This document shows positions 1-10,708 of a stretch of 64,000 nucleotides of DNA, piece by piece; positions within the stretch are counted from its first letter, which is position 1; each line of letters starts with the position of its first letter. The notes beneath the pieces were generated by a model. That model was not told the DNA's origin. It made no database searches and was given only the letters and a program-made list of their open reading frames with translations. A program made the position numbers and the translations under genes. Source of the stretch: Ligustrum vulgare (Eukaryota; Streptophyta; Magnoliopsida; Lamiales; Oleaceae); NCBI GenBank assembly GCA_963555705.1, contig OY743176.1, positions 60,152,040-60,216,039 on the forward strand, written 5' to 3'.

Positions 1-501
1 ATGTACAAATTTTTTAACAATATTTTGAATACAAAATTAATTATTTCGAAATTATGTTTATTGAGTTATTAAGTTTTGTTTTGCATTCCTCGATTATTTA
101 TTTGTTGAAAATAATTAGTTGGTGTATTTGATTGTTATATAGTGTATCGAGAATGGAAATATAAATAAACGAATAATTTTAAAAAAAAAATTCTTACTAA
201 AAGGCGTCGGTTGTTGTCGAAAACTGACGCCTTTCGTCATATAAAAGGCGTCGGTTGGTTACAACCAACCGACGCCTTTTATATGACTAAAGGCGTCGGT
301 TGATAATAACAACCGACATCTTTTATTGATTTAAGGCGTCGGTTGTTACTTAACAACCGACGCCTTAAATTAAAATAAGGCGTCGGTTGTAAACCGACGC
401 CTTAAGTATACAGTTTTAGCGTCGCTACTATAGGCGTCTCCTGTACAACTGACGTCTTTTCCGCTTTACAACCGACGCCTTTGACTCTTATTGTACTAGT
501 G
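1..501. mobile_element. End of a CACTA (En/Spm-type) DNA transposon, partial
   Basis: The last bases (491-501), read from the outside on the minus strand, start CACTAGTACAA, the diagnostic CACTA terminus. Just inside lies a dense array of subterminal motifs (AAGGCGTCGGTTG and its reverse complement), as expected for the transposase-binding region of this superfamily. The 3 bp outside the terminus (502-504, AGT) would be one half of the target duplication. The other end and any transposase lie before the window, so autonomy cannot be judged. Bases 1-190 are AT-rich with no coding potential. Confidence 0.7.
196..483. repeat. Subterminal hairpin array of the CACTA element
   Basis: About ten copies of the 13-14 bp motif AAGGCGTCGGTTGT occur in alternating orientation and form at least four consecutive hairpins. 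The best is at about 239-284: two 22-bp arms that match perfectly around a 2-bp loop. Later hairpins at about 290-325, 332-367 and 375-402 have shorter or slightly mismatched arms. Confidence 0.85.
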
Positions 502-670
502 AGTATTTAGTAATCAATAGCAAATGTCTATTTTGTTCTTTGTATTTGACATGACGATCGTGTGTGAATTGAAAATAACTACTATGATTGATTAATTTGT
601 TCAATTATCTATTACTTTATACCTTTTTACTAAAAGATATAATGAAAAAACATGAAATGCCCTTGTAAAT

Positions 671-1590
671 AATATCTTCTATAATTGTTAAAAAATAAAA
701 AAAATTATGAGATTACTAGTTATTAAATGTTATGAGATTATCGAGATACCAATTAAAAAGTACTAAAATGTTACGATTTCATCAATATTTCAATAAAAAT
801 ATATATTTATAATTTTCACAAGACGCCTCTGTTTAGTTTTCATTATCTAAGGACAAAAAGTTTTGAATAGTGATTGATGAGATATTATGTGGTTGCAAAT
901 TTAGAGAAAATTTTTTAGTTTATGTGTAGAATATTTTATTATTAAAATGGGTGGTTAAAATTTAATATTGTAGAAAAAGTTGCTAAAAATAATGAGAGTC
1001 AAACAGAGACTACAACTATATTCGGTAACACTATAAAAATTATAAATTATTTTATTTATATTTTTGAGATAAGATGTGGGATTGAAAAGTGAAGAGAGAA
1101 AATGTGTGTGATCGAAAAGTGATTTGAGAAATTATCTTCTATAATTGTTAAAAAAAAAAAAAAATTAAGAGATTACTAGTTATTAAATGTTATGAGATTA
1201 TCGAGATACCAATTTAAAAGTACTAAAATGTTACGATTTCATCAATATTTCAATAAAAATATATATTTATTATTTTCACAATACACTTCTGTTTAGTTTT
1301 CATTATTTAAGGACAAAGAGTTTTGGATAGTGATTGATGAGATATTATGCAGTTAAAGATTTAGAGAAAAATTTTTGGTTTATGTATAGAATATTTTATT
1401 ATTAAAATGAGTGGTTAAAATTTAATATTGTAGAAAAAGTTGCTAAAAATAATGAGAGTCAAACAGAAACTACAACTATGCTCGGTAACACTATAAAAAT
1501 TATAAATTATTTTATTTATATTTTTGAGATAAGATGTGTGATTGAAAAGTGAAGAGAGAAAATGTGTGTGATCGAAAAGTAATTTGAGAT
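671..1590. repeat. Tandem duplication, two ~460-bp units
   Basis: Units 671-1130 and 1131-1590 line up end to end with scattered substitutions and small indels; both start near ATTATCTTCTATAATTG and end near ATCGAAAAGT-ATTTGAGA. They contain no ORF of note. The flanks 505-670 and 1591-2180 are AT-rich and I see nothing else in them. Confidence 0.85.
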
Positions 1591-2185
1591 ATTATGTTTG
1601 TTATAAATTATAATAATTGCGTTAAAAAATATAAACTACGTAAAAAATCTAAAAGGGTGGTTATATTGCCACCACAATTTTAAGTATTTCTTTTATTTAC
1701 AAAAATAGACATAAATAAAATTACATAAATATCCTTTTAATTTTTTCTCTCTATTTGCTACTTCTCTTTATTGATATTTACTATTGTTTGTTCTCAAAAT
1801 TTTTTTACAACTTCTTCTCATAACTTATTTTCAACCACACATTTTTATAGAACTCGCCACTTTCACAATTTTCAACCTCTTTTATGTTATACATTCTCCC
1901 AAAAATCTAAATTTGCTCCAAACTATCCTATACCAAATAAGCTCTTAATAATTTGTTATTTTAAAGATTTTTATAGTGCGTTCAACAACCTTTTTTGTAT
2001 AATGATTACAATTTATAAATTACATAATTCTTCATACAACTTTTTAACCACAAATATTTTCTCTCTTCAATTTTTACCTTAACAAATCAAAAAAGTCAAA
2101 TACACAAAAAAGATTTTACGGTGCAGCCGCTGAACAAACTATTATATTTTGTTTATGTTATTGAATGTTTGTTTTTATATATTTC

Positions 2186-2345
2186 TGTTGTAAATATTAT
2201 ATTTTAATGACAGTTGTACCCATATAACCTAGACATAATTACTTTGTATATCTATATTCTTCCCTATATATATAGGGGGCTCTGGTTCATAAAAAAACAC
2301 ACAAGTTTGTTGGCTTCTTTATTTCTTTCTCTCTAGTTTATAACA
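2186..2345 (+). repeat. 5' LTR of E4
   Basis: 160 bp, TG...CA bounded, with a TATA-like run at 2264-2274 about 80 bp before the LTR end. Aligned with 8638-8802 it shows clear similarity throughout (shared TTCCCTATATATA, GGTTCAT, CACACAA, TTTGTTGG, CTCTCTAGTTTATAACA) but many substitutions, so the insertion is not recent. Confidence 0.85.
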
Positions 2346-2359
2346 CGTTATCAGCACGA
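2346..2359 (+). other. Primer-binding site of E4, unusual
   Basis: CGTTATCAGCACGA follows the LTR end without a gap. The same 14 bases occupy the same place in E5 (60012-60025). It is not the TGGTATCAGAGC complement of initiator tRNA-Met used by E3 in this window. From memory of plant tRNA-Ile(AAU), it pairs with the anticodon arm, as in half-tRNA priming of Drosophila copia; this is inference. Confidence 0.55.
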
Positions 2360-2939
2360 CTAACTAGCCTATGAGTAATATGACAGGAGTGTACTCTACA
2401 GTTGCATCTATATGATGAATCTTTGTATCAGAAACCTGATTATTATTAATCAACGTGAACTGGAAAAAAATATTCATTTACCAGATCTAGTGTTTTTTGT
2501 ATTAGAAAATAATCTACATATTATAGATTTGAAAAGTTCAAGAAAGATTGAAACTTTACAAACTACAAATCACTGTAGGGTCCAAAAAGTTTCCATAAGA
2601 GAAAAGAAACAGAACATTAATGTTGAAAATATCAATAAAAGAAGAACGGATCTAATCGGATTAATCAGAGAAAATTTTGATCGAAACTTTCAAAGTAGAT
2701 TCACGCCAAACCAGACATCACATGAACGATTGGAGTTCGGATCCAAACTCACGATGACACGATGAATGTACAGCGCTGACGAGCGTCAGTGTCGATGCAC
2801 CGACACAGTGGCGCGTGAAGCACTTTTGGGATTTTCCAGTGGTCGAACGTGCCAGATACTTTGAAGCTATTCCCGCGAGATTTTGAACTTTAGACCAAAA
2901 GTAAATTTGTTCTAAATTAAATTTTAAACATATCGAATT

Positions 2940-3900
2940 ATTATTCTTGAAGATTCGTAATTTTAGAAATATGATTATTCTATATGAATAATTTGTGATT
3001 GCTTCTGAAGTAGTACAAATTTTATTATGATAATATTTTTATAGAATATTAATTGCTCCTGAAGATCATACTGTTGAAAGATTTATTATTCAATTGCAAA
3101 AGAAGAGCAAATATCTATAATCTTTAATGATGTTGCTCATGAAGTAACACAATGGTATAAATAATATTCCAATAGAATATTACCTGCTCCTAAAGAGTAT
3201 GAATTGTAATTTCCAATATATAAAAGAATTTGACATATTATCCTTGAAGAATAGAAATTTTAGAAATATAATTATTCCAGAAGAATAATTCGTTTTTGCT
3301 CTTGAAGTAGCACAATAGATAATTAATATTCAAGAAGACTATTACTTATTGTTATAATTGAATGAGTTTCGAATAAATATTCCAGAAGAATATTACGTTA
3401 TTGACACGTTTCAATATTCTAGAATAATATTATTTTATTACTCATATGATAAATATTGCATTCTTGTTCTCAAAGAAATATGAATTTTCGATCTTATCAT
3501 ATCATTTTGATTATACAAACTCACAATAAACATTTGTTTGAATGTATACTTTACATTCAATAATATAGTACAATATTCCAGAAGAATATTTTATCACTAT
3601 TATAGAAAATGAACTATCTAAATCAATATTCCAGAAAAATATTGATCTAAATCGATATTCCAGCAGAATATTGCAGCATTAGAAATATCTCATTTGAGTT
3701 ATTTAATAAAATATTCCAAATAATATTTCGTTTTTGCTTTTGAATAAGCAAAATTTTATTTCACATTGAATATTCATGTTTCATATGTTATCACTCCCAA
3801 AGAAACACAATAATTATTAAATAATATTATATGCTCTTGAAGAGTATGATATTACAATTTCAATATTTCGGAAGAATATTGGCATGTCGACTTTGGATGA
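2940..3900. repeat. Array of two alternating quasi-palindromes in E4
   Basis: Motif A, AATATTCCAGAAGAATATT and variants, occurs at least nine times (for example near 3165, 3267, 3378, 3575, 3632, 3655, 3868). Motif B, TGCTCCTGAAGAGCA and variants, occurs at least six times between them (near 3000, 3057, 3131, 3186, 3298, 3830). Each is close to self-complementary. Single copies of both motifs reappear in E5 at 61500-61600, so the array is a family trait. Confidence 0.65.
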
Positions 3901-6094
3901 GCAATAAAAACGTATTTTCAAGGTAGCACATGTTTCGAAGAATATAGCATTTGAGTTTTATCTCTAAAGGAAAACATATAACTAATGTTATAAGGACATT
4001 GATTTTGTTTGACTATTTGAATGACATATGATTATATAATGTTTAATCATTGAATTATAACTTAAGTTGAACCAGAAATTCGATTTGTTTTGATTATTTG
4101 GCATGACCAGTTGGATCATCACTGGATCAATAATGATGTGAAATTAAAATGAATACTCAATGAAGAACCAAAGGATTCTTCAGTTCAATCATATATGATA
4201 TTTATTCTCTTTTATGAATTTTTTTTCCATTAACCACCACTAGCTAAAATAGGGATTAAATTCCCTATATTTCTGAAAATTAATTAGGGTGATAAATGCG
4301 ATCTCATAATCCTCCATGTTGATTATCTAAATATTACTTGTATCTTAAAATTTGATAATATACTAGATGATTGCATGGTGATCGCAACCTGAAATTTGCG
4401 AAATCACTGCTCAAGTTTTAAATTATGAGCATAATTTTCAAATTATATAATCAAGATTGTATCTTGTTAATGTTAGTGGACATAAATCTCAACAAGTGTT
4501 AGTTGGGATGTTGGTAAATGGTTTAACATTATTGCTTGTTAAACGTCTCCAATTAATTTAATTGAAAACAAAGTACTTCATTTTTTGTTTGAGAAATTCT
4601 ATTATACATCATGTCAACATCATAGTTCTCCTTGATATAACTGACTTATGGTTAGAATCTAATTTTTTATAGTGCAATTGATCCACAAGAGATTAATAAA
4701 ATATCATATACTCTCTATAAATGCTCTATTTCATGTTAAGGTGTGGCACGCTCGAAGCGTAGCAATATCTGATTCGAACAAAGATCCCCAAATAAATAAA
4801 TAAAATAGAGCAAATGATTATGATGGTTTTATTGAGAAAACATATACTTGTGAGAGAGTATATATTAACATAACTAACTGTAAATCTCCGGAAGAGATTC
4901 AAGTACTTTAAATATTGAAATATTGAGATATCTTTAGTTATGTCTTGTGGGGAAAGAAATCAAATCGAGATGATAATTATGTCGACACACTTTATGAAGC
5001 ACTTATGCAAAAGCAAACTGTGAAGCTAGCCATATCATAATATGAATGGTAGCAAGGATAATAAAAGAAAATATATCAAAGAAAATGGACATAAAATTAG
5101 TTGGCAAAAGTATGCATTCAGACTAAATTGAACTTAATAAAAAACCTGAAGTTTTGGGACCTGAATTTCAAACAATTAAAAATGTAAAGCTAATAAAATA
5201 CCTATAGGCATAATTGTAATACACGACTTGTTGCGCAATGAATGTTTCAAAGATATGACATTGCATGTGAAATGATATGCAGTACATATAATATTTTATT
5301 TTCCAGACAAATGCATAATAAATACTAATAAATATATGATTATTTGCAATGTAAATACTGAAAGATGATTGACTCTAATTACTAGCTTGCACTCTTTGAT
5401 GAACCAATGAGTGATATCAAAATGTATGATCATTAATTCGGTACATTGAAAGTATTCTTTGAAGTACCAATGAGTGAGATTAAAAAGGGTAATCAATATC
5501 TTGGTACTTTGGGGTTGGGGTGAAATGATTAGAGAAAACCTAGTTTAAATATAGGAATCGTTACTTATCTAAAGTTTCATGACTTAAATTTCGTGGTAGC
5601 AATTTGACAATTGCAATGTGAAACATATACGATGCTTGAAGCATACAGTATAATCCTCGAAGGATTAAATATGTTTGAAACATATAATTCAAATTTTTAA
5701 GAAACTTGTTTGATTAAAGCATATAGATATTTTGCGATCTGAATATATAATATGCCTAGATTCAATTTGCAATGGAATGTGATTGATAGTATAAAATCAG
5801 ATTGCATGAAGAATGGTACAAATGAATCTACATGACAAAGTGTTGAAATTGAGATGTACCATTATTGAGATTAATATTTGAAATTCGTAGCTGTTGATTT
5901 TCGAGATGCAAATTCATGGTCAATTATTCACCTGAAGTGAATAAGTTAATTATTCATTGAAGTAAATAAGCCACTTCTAGATTTGAGAAGTTCATTAAAT
6001 GCATTGATGAATATTGATTATAGAACATGGTTTGATGCAGGATGTTTAAATGATTGGAAATATGATATAATTCTTCGAGTTCAAAGGAAGAATT

Positions 6095-7859
6095 TGTTGA
6101 CCTATGGTTAACTTAACCTTATTGTTTTGATCATAACAAACAAGAACATATTGTGTTATTAACAAGTGTGCTTCAAGTGTTTCATGTAATGATAAATATT
6201 CAAAGCACTCTATGTTCAAATCGTCTCTCAAAGATATAAATCAAAACTATGTGATCAAGCACCTGAGACGCAAAGAAGATCATGAAAGAATTGAAGATAT
6301 TCAAAGATCAAAATTGAAGTTGAAAAGCATGACATGAAGATCAAGAATTCAAGTATACAAGATTAGAGTTGATTTAACCTATGTAAAGGTATAACACTCT
6401 CAATCTTTAGCGATGAAATTCAACGAGCTCGAAAATGATTTTTATGCATCAAGAAACTTATTTGAAAATTCATCAATTGCATAAAAATGATTTGTCAAAT
6501 CATAACATGAAATAGTTTTTGGAAAAATAAACTTTTTGACATTAAAATAAAAATTCATGTTTTTATACTTTCGGTCGACCGAAAGTATACTTGATCGACC
6601 GAAAGTCTGGTCGACTGAAATAGCCTGATCAACCGAAAGTTAAACGGCTATAATGCAACGGCTAGTTTATAACTTTCGGTCGACCGAAAGTATGGAATCG
6701 GTCGACCGAAACATGGCTGAACTTGAATTTTTTCATCTATAAATAGCCATCTCATTTGCATTCAATTTCAACAATATAGAAAAGATTTTATACAAACTTT
6801 CTTGTGAAAATTCATTGTTCTTACTTGGTTTTTATTCATCTATTATTTTCATAAAACTTTGATTGATCTAAACTTTGTTTTATCAAATTCATCAAAGTTT
6901 TTGGAAGAAAGTTTTGTGAAGATTCTTGGTTTTATTTTGTTTAAACTTCTTCAACATCTTCACACTATATTGGAATTGAAGTGTAAGTCTCTCTTTGTTC
7001 TAAACTTGTTTTAATCTTTTAAAAGAGAGAAATTCCAATTAAGGAACTTTGATTATTTGTGCTACATTTTTCATTATCATTTGATTCATCAAAGTTCCAT
7101 TGCCTAAACACTTTGAGCTTAACTTATTGTTAATTATTCAAGTGTGGAATCTCTTGGTACTTAATCCGATTCAATATTTTAACAAGAGATCATTTGAAAA
7201 ACTTTGTTTGATTGCATTAAACTTTTCATTATCATTTGCATCAAAGTTTTTCTCTAACACTCGAGCTTAATTCATTGCTATCTATTGAAGTGTTAGCCTA
7301 ACTCTCTCGGTACTTAATTTGAGTATATCATTTGTCAAGAGAGTTATTTCAAATTGTAAATTCAATTCAATATATCTTATGGTTTCGAGAGTCTTGTGAA
7401 AACTCGATTGTTGGTTTCGAGAGCCGTGTGAAAACTCGATTGTAAAGGATAGGCGCTCCTTGTTGTAAGTCGCCTAAGGATTTGGTACTCCTTGTTGTAA
7501 GTTACCAAAATAGTGGATTTGGCCTTGCTCGTGACGGAGAGCTCGGTAACGGGGGACGTAGATCACGTTGGTTGATTGAACCTCCATAAATCGCGTTTGC
7601 ACACTCTTATCTCTTTTACTTACTTACATCGCACTTACTATATTCTATCAATTTATATTGTGCAACACTATATCTAAGTGCTATTCTTGCTTTATCAATT
7701 AAGCTTACACATATATAGCACACTACATTGATAGTTTAGTTACTTGTAACACTAAGTGCTAATACTTGTACCTATTGGTTTTAAGTGTGAGATTATTTAT
7801 CGAAAAAGTTTTATAAACCAATTCACCCCCCTCTTGGTTAGTTTACTCTTGAGCTAACA
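6095..7859 (+). mobile_element. Solo LTR, SIRE/Maximus-like (Ty1/copia)
   Basis: A 1765-bp TG...CA unit (TGTTGACC...GCTAACA) is flanked by perfect 5-bp duplications GAATT at 6090-6094 and 7860-7864. There is no internal PBS, ORF or second LTR, so it is a solo LTR left by recombination. Its 3' part (about 6740-7859) matches in reverse complement the interrupted copy at 53376-55822. The terminal sequences resemble plant SIRE/Maximus LTRs as I know them; lineage is inference, boundaries are seen. Confidence 0.8.
6564..6720. repeat. Palindrome cluster in the SIRE-like LTR
   Basis: The perfect 20-bp palindrome ACTTTCGGTCGACCGAAAGT occurs twice (within 6564-6589, where it extends to 26 bp, and at about 6672-6691). 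Several one-sided copies (GATCGACCGAAAGT, CGGTCGACCGAAAC) lie between and after. Confidence 0.9.
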
Positions 7860-8017
7860 GAATTGAATTTATATTCGAAGAACAAATAATATGAGATATG
7901 TGTCATTTATAGATATTGGTGAACATATTTGATATTGCACCGATTAACATTTGAAATAATTATATGTAATATCAATATAATTGTAATGTTCCCATGAAAA
8001 GGGAGCTAATATGTGTT

Positions 8018-8610
8018 ACACTCTTTTTTCCTTAGCTGAGGTTTTGTCTCACAAGGTTTTCCTATCAAGGTTTTTAATGAGGTAGTTGTTATCAATATCT
8101 ATTGATATACTCTCCTTTACGAGACTCCTAAAGAGATCAAGATATGAATTATTCAATACAGATTGAATCAGAGGGAGTAGCTATATGAATGATTCAATAT
8201 AGATTGAATCAGGGGAATTAGATGTACCCTTTTTTCTTCGTTCATGTTTTGTTCACTAGGTTTTTTGACAAGATTTTAACGATGCAGCATCAAAATGCTT
8301 CGAAATTTTCAACAAATTCACTCAAGTGACAATGAAGCCGACTTAACTAGAAAAGTACTGTCAACATCTACATTCAAAAATCAGTTCACAAGATTGCGAT
8401 GCATCGACTCGATGATTTACAGTGATCAACATTAGGTAGAGTAATTGTACTCTTTTTCCTTACCCAATGTTTTGTCTCATTGGATTTTTCTGATGAGGTT
8501 TTAACGAGACAACATTAATCTTAATATTCCAAGAATAACTGTACTTTTTTTCCTTTGTTTGATATTTTTATCCCATTGAATTTTTATCAAACAAGATTTT
8601 AATGAGACAG
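8018..8610 (+). repeat. Four degenerate copies of a CTCTTTTTCC...GAGGTTTTAACGAG motif
   Basis: Near 8018, 8224, 8447 and 8529 the same ~65-bp string recurs: a pyrimidine run ACTCTTTTTCCTT, then GTTTTGTCTCA, GGTTTTTC, and AAGGTTTTAACGAGAC. A single better-preserved copy lies at 30845-30905 in the unrelated Tat element E2. In both cases it lies in the 3' untranslated part of the element. Confidence 0.7.
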
Positions 8611-8637
8611 ATATTTTATAATATGTCATCATGGGGG

Positions 8638-8802
8638 TGTATTATAAATATTATATTATATTAGTGATTGACAATTGTACCTCTATAATCCTAGACATTA
8701 TTACTTTCTATATCCCTATTTTTCCCTATATATATGAGAGTATGGTTCATGATAAAACACACAAATTTGTTGGTCTTTATTTCTTCTCTCTAGTTTATAA
8801 CA
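8638..8802 (+). repeat. 3' LTR of E4
   Basis: 165 bp, TG...CA, preceded by the purine tract ATGGGGG that would serve as polypurine tract and followed by the TSD ATTTC. It is homologous to 2186-2345. Confidence 0.85.
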
Positions 8803-8807
8803 ATTTC

Positions 8808-10198
8808 TATATTTTTACTAAATTTTTTGATTAACAATGAGGCTGCACTTCAAAGCTTCTCAAGGCTTACGCTTAACCTCACGAAGGAAAAATGCCTCGA
8901 TACTCATTTTCACTTTTTTAGACTGTGGTTAGGCAATACTATTTCGTTTATAAACACGCTCTTTGAACAATTCAAAGAACATGTTTATGCTTTCAAGACT
9001 CTTTAGAAAGAAAAAATTGAAATTGAAATTTTAGTTTAAATTTATAGTCAGTGCTTGGTGATGATTAAAATCAAACTTTTAATGGATTTTGATAGAAACT
9101 AATAAAATGTGGTTTTAAAAATTATGGATCTGAAGAAAAAGCGTAGTTAAAATTAATTGTTGACTTTAACTTAGATTAAATCTTATTTTAATTTCTCCTA
9201 CACAGAAGCATAATATTAAACTTTATTTCATTATAAAAATATGTCCACAAATTAATTTAATTTATCTATGTATAGTTTCTTCATATTTTTTCCCGACTTA
9301 TCATAAATATTCTATAAAACAATTATTGATGTGCCTAATATTTTATGATATAAGATTAATTCTTAATATATCACACGCGAGTTATTTACTAAGTTGACAT
9401 TTTAAGTTATTGTCTAATATATATTTCAAATAATTGGATGAGAATTTTCAATAAAATATTAATATATTAAGAATTGAAATCAAATCAAATCAAATCAAAT
9501 CACCATTTATAATTTTCCTCTAACAATATCAATTACGCCAACTACTTTCATAAATAGTATTAATATTTAAAAAATTTACTTTAACATTCATCATATACAC
9601 AAGACGTGCAAAACTCGTACTTAGTGTACTAAAATGGTGAATTATATTTTCATTATTCCCCATACCAATTTTTCAATTTCAAATAAAGCCACCAAACGGT
9701 GTTTTTACTTTTTATCATGACATGTAAAATGTTTAAAACTTTTTTTGCATTGTCAAAAAAATTTCTTTGACGATATTGAATAGTAAACTAACAAAGGCAG
9801 AAATAATTCAAAATTGCGACAAGTTTAGGTTATGCAGAAGGTAAGTGTACTAATTAACTAACATCTCAAATGGCATTTCAAATTGTCCATACTCAATACC
9901 ACGGCATCTTTAATACAAGTAATTTCCTCCTATGTATTAAGCAGTTGCACACGTATTAAATTTTTGACTTATTTATGACCAAATTTATCTTACGATTTGA
10001 GGGTTGGTTCACGAATAAGACATCTACAAAATAAATTGGGGATGCGTAAATTTATGATATATGTAGGGATCCTTACACCTTAAATTAAACTGAGTTATTT
10101 AAGAGGTTGAGCTGTAAATTTATGAAATGTATGTTTTTCAAAATTGAATAAAATTTGTTTTTAAAATCACTTCTATCTCCATGACTTTTATAATTTTA
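8808..10198. other. AT-rich intergenic DNA, no gene seen
   Basis: No ORF, domain or transposon end is recognisable. The only local structure is a short (ATCAA)n run at about 9479-9500. Confidence 0.6.
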
Positions 10199-10201
10199 TT
10201 A

Positions 10202-10705
10202 GACCATCTCCAATGCATTATGTGTATTGTAGCTGATATGACAATGAAATAGTCGAACTTCTAGAGAACATGGATAAATAGACGGAGAAGTTTAAAATTT
10301 ACTTTCCAATGATTCCTTCTACATTTAAATAATATATTGATTATGAGACTTTTTTTTAAAAATTTTAAATTAATTATTATGCATTAATTGGACCTTATCC
10401 GCAGAATTTCTCACTATATAAAGAGTCCAAATAAGAATAATTTGTATCATGCAACCTAATTGGCCAATGTCGTTATTTATAATAATTAAATAATTATAAA
10501 ATAAAAAATAATGCTGACTCATAATGTCCCATGGAGCGTTTAGATGTAGACGGAGCACCCCATAATGTCTATTTTTTTCGAAGTCGTCACGTCAACTTGA
10601 CATTGTAATCCACGTTGTATATTGAAGATATATTTTTAACATATTCCGTCTATTTACTGAGGTGTCAAGTTTTTTCCTAATTCATAGAGTGCATTGAAGA
10701 TGCTC
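10202..10705. mobile_element. MITE, PIF/Harbinger (Tourist-like)
   Basis: 504 bp with imperfect terminal inverted repeats (GACCATCTCCAATGCAT at the left; GAGCATCTTCAATGCAC as the reverse complement of the right end) and 3-bp duplications TTA at 10199-10201 and 10706-10708. It has no coding sequence. The TTA duplication and the CATCTCCAATG-type end fit Harbinger-type MITEs. Confidence 0.75.
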
Positions 10706-10708
10706 TTA

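Larger units (their letters stand above)
2186..8802 (+). mobile_element. E4: short-LTR copia-like retroelement, non-coding
   Basis: The element is delimited by two ~160-bp LTRs (2186-2345 and 8638-8802) that begin TGT and end AACA, with perfect 5-bp target duplications ATTTC at 2181-2185 and 8803-8807. A primer-binding site follows the 5' LTR directly and a G-rich tract (8633-8637) precedes the 3' LTR. No gag or pol domain survives in any frame over 6.3 kb, so it is either heavily decayed or non-autonomous. It carries a nested solo LTR at 6095-7859. The parts at 3900-6090 and 7865-8010 hold no gene I can recognise. The copia assignment rests on LTR size, TSD length and the 3' motif array, and is an inference. 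Confidence 0.8.

Noticed and set aside
1771..2082. 103-codon ORF
   Set aside because: Phe/Asn/Thr-rich translation of AT-rich DNA, no domain, no homologue recognised.
2412..2765. 117-codon ORF just after the E4 PBS, a possible gag
   Set aside because: Position fits gag, but no capsid or zinc-knuckle pattern is visible and the matching region of E5 is not open.
5200..5290. Short copia-like peptide pattern in E4 (IHDLLRNECFKDM)
   Set aside because: Reads like a coding remnant but I cannot tie it to a named pol block; flanks are out of frame.
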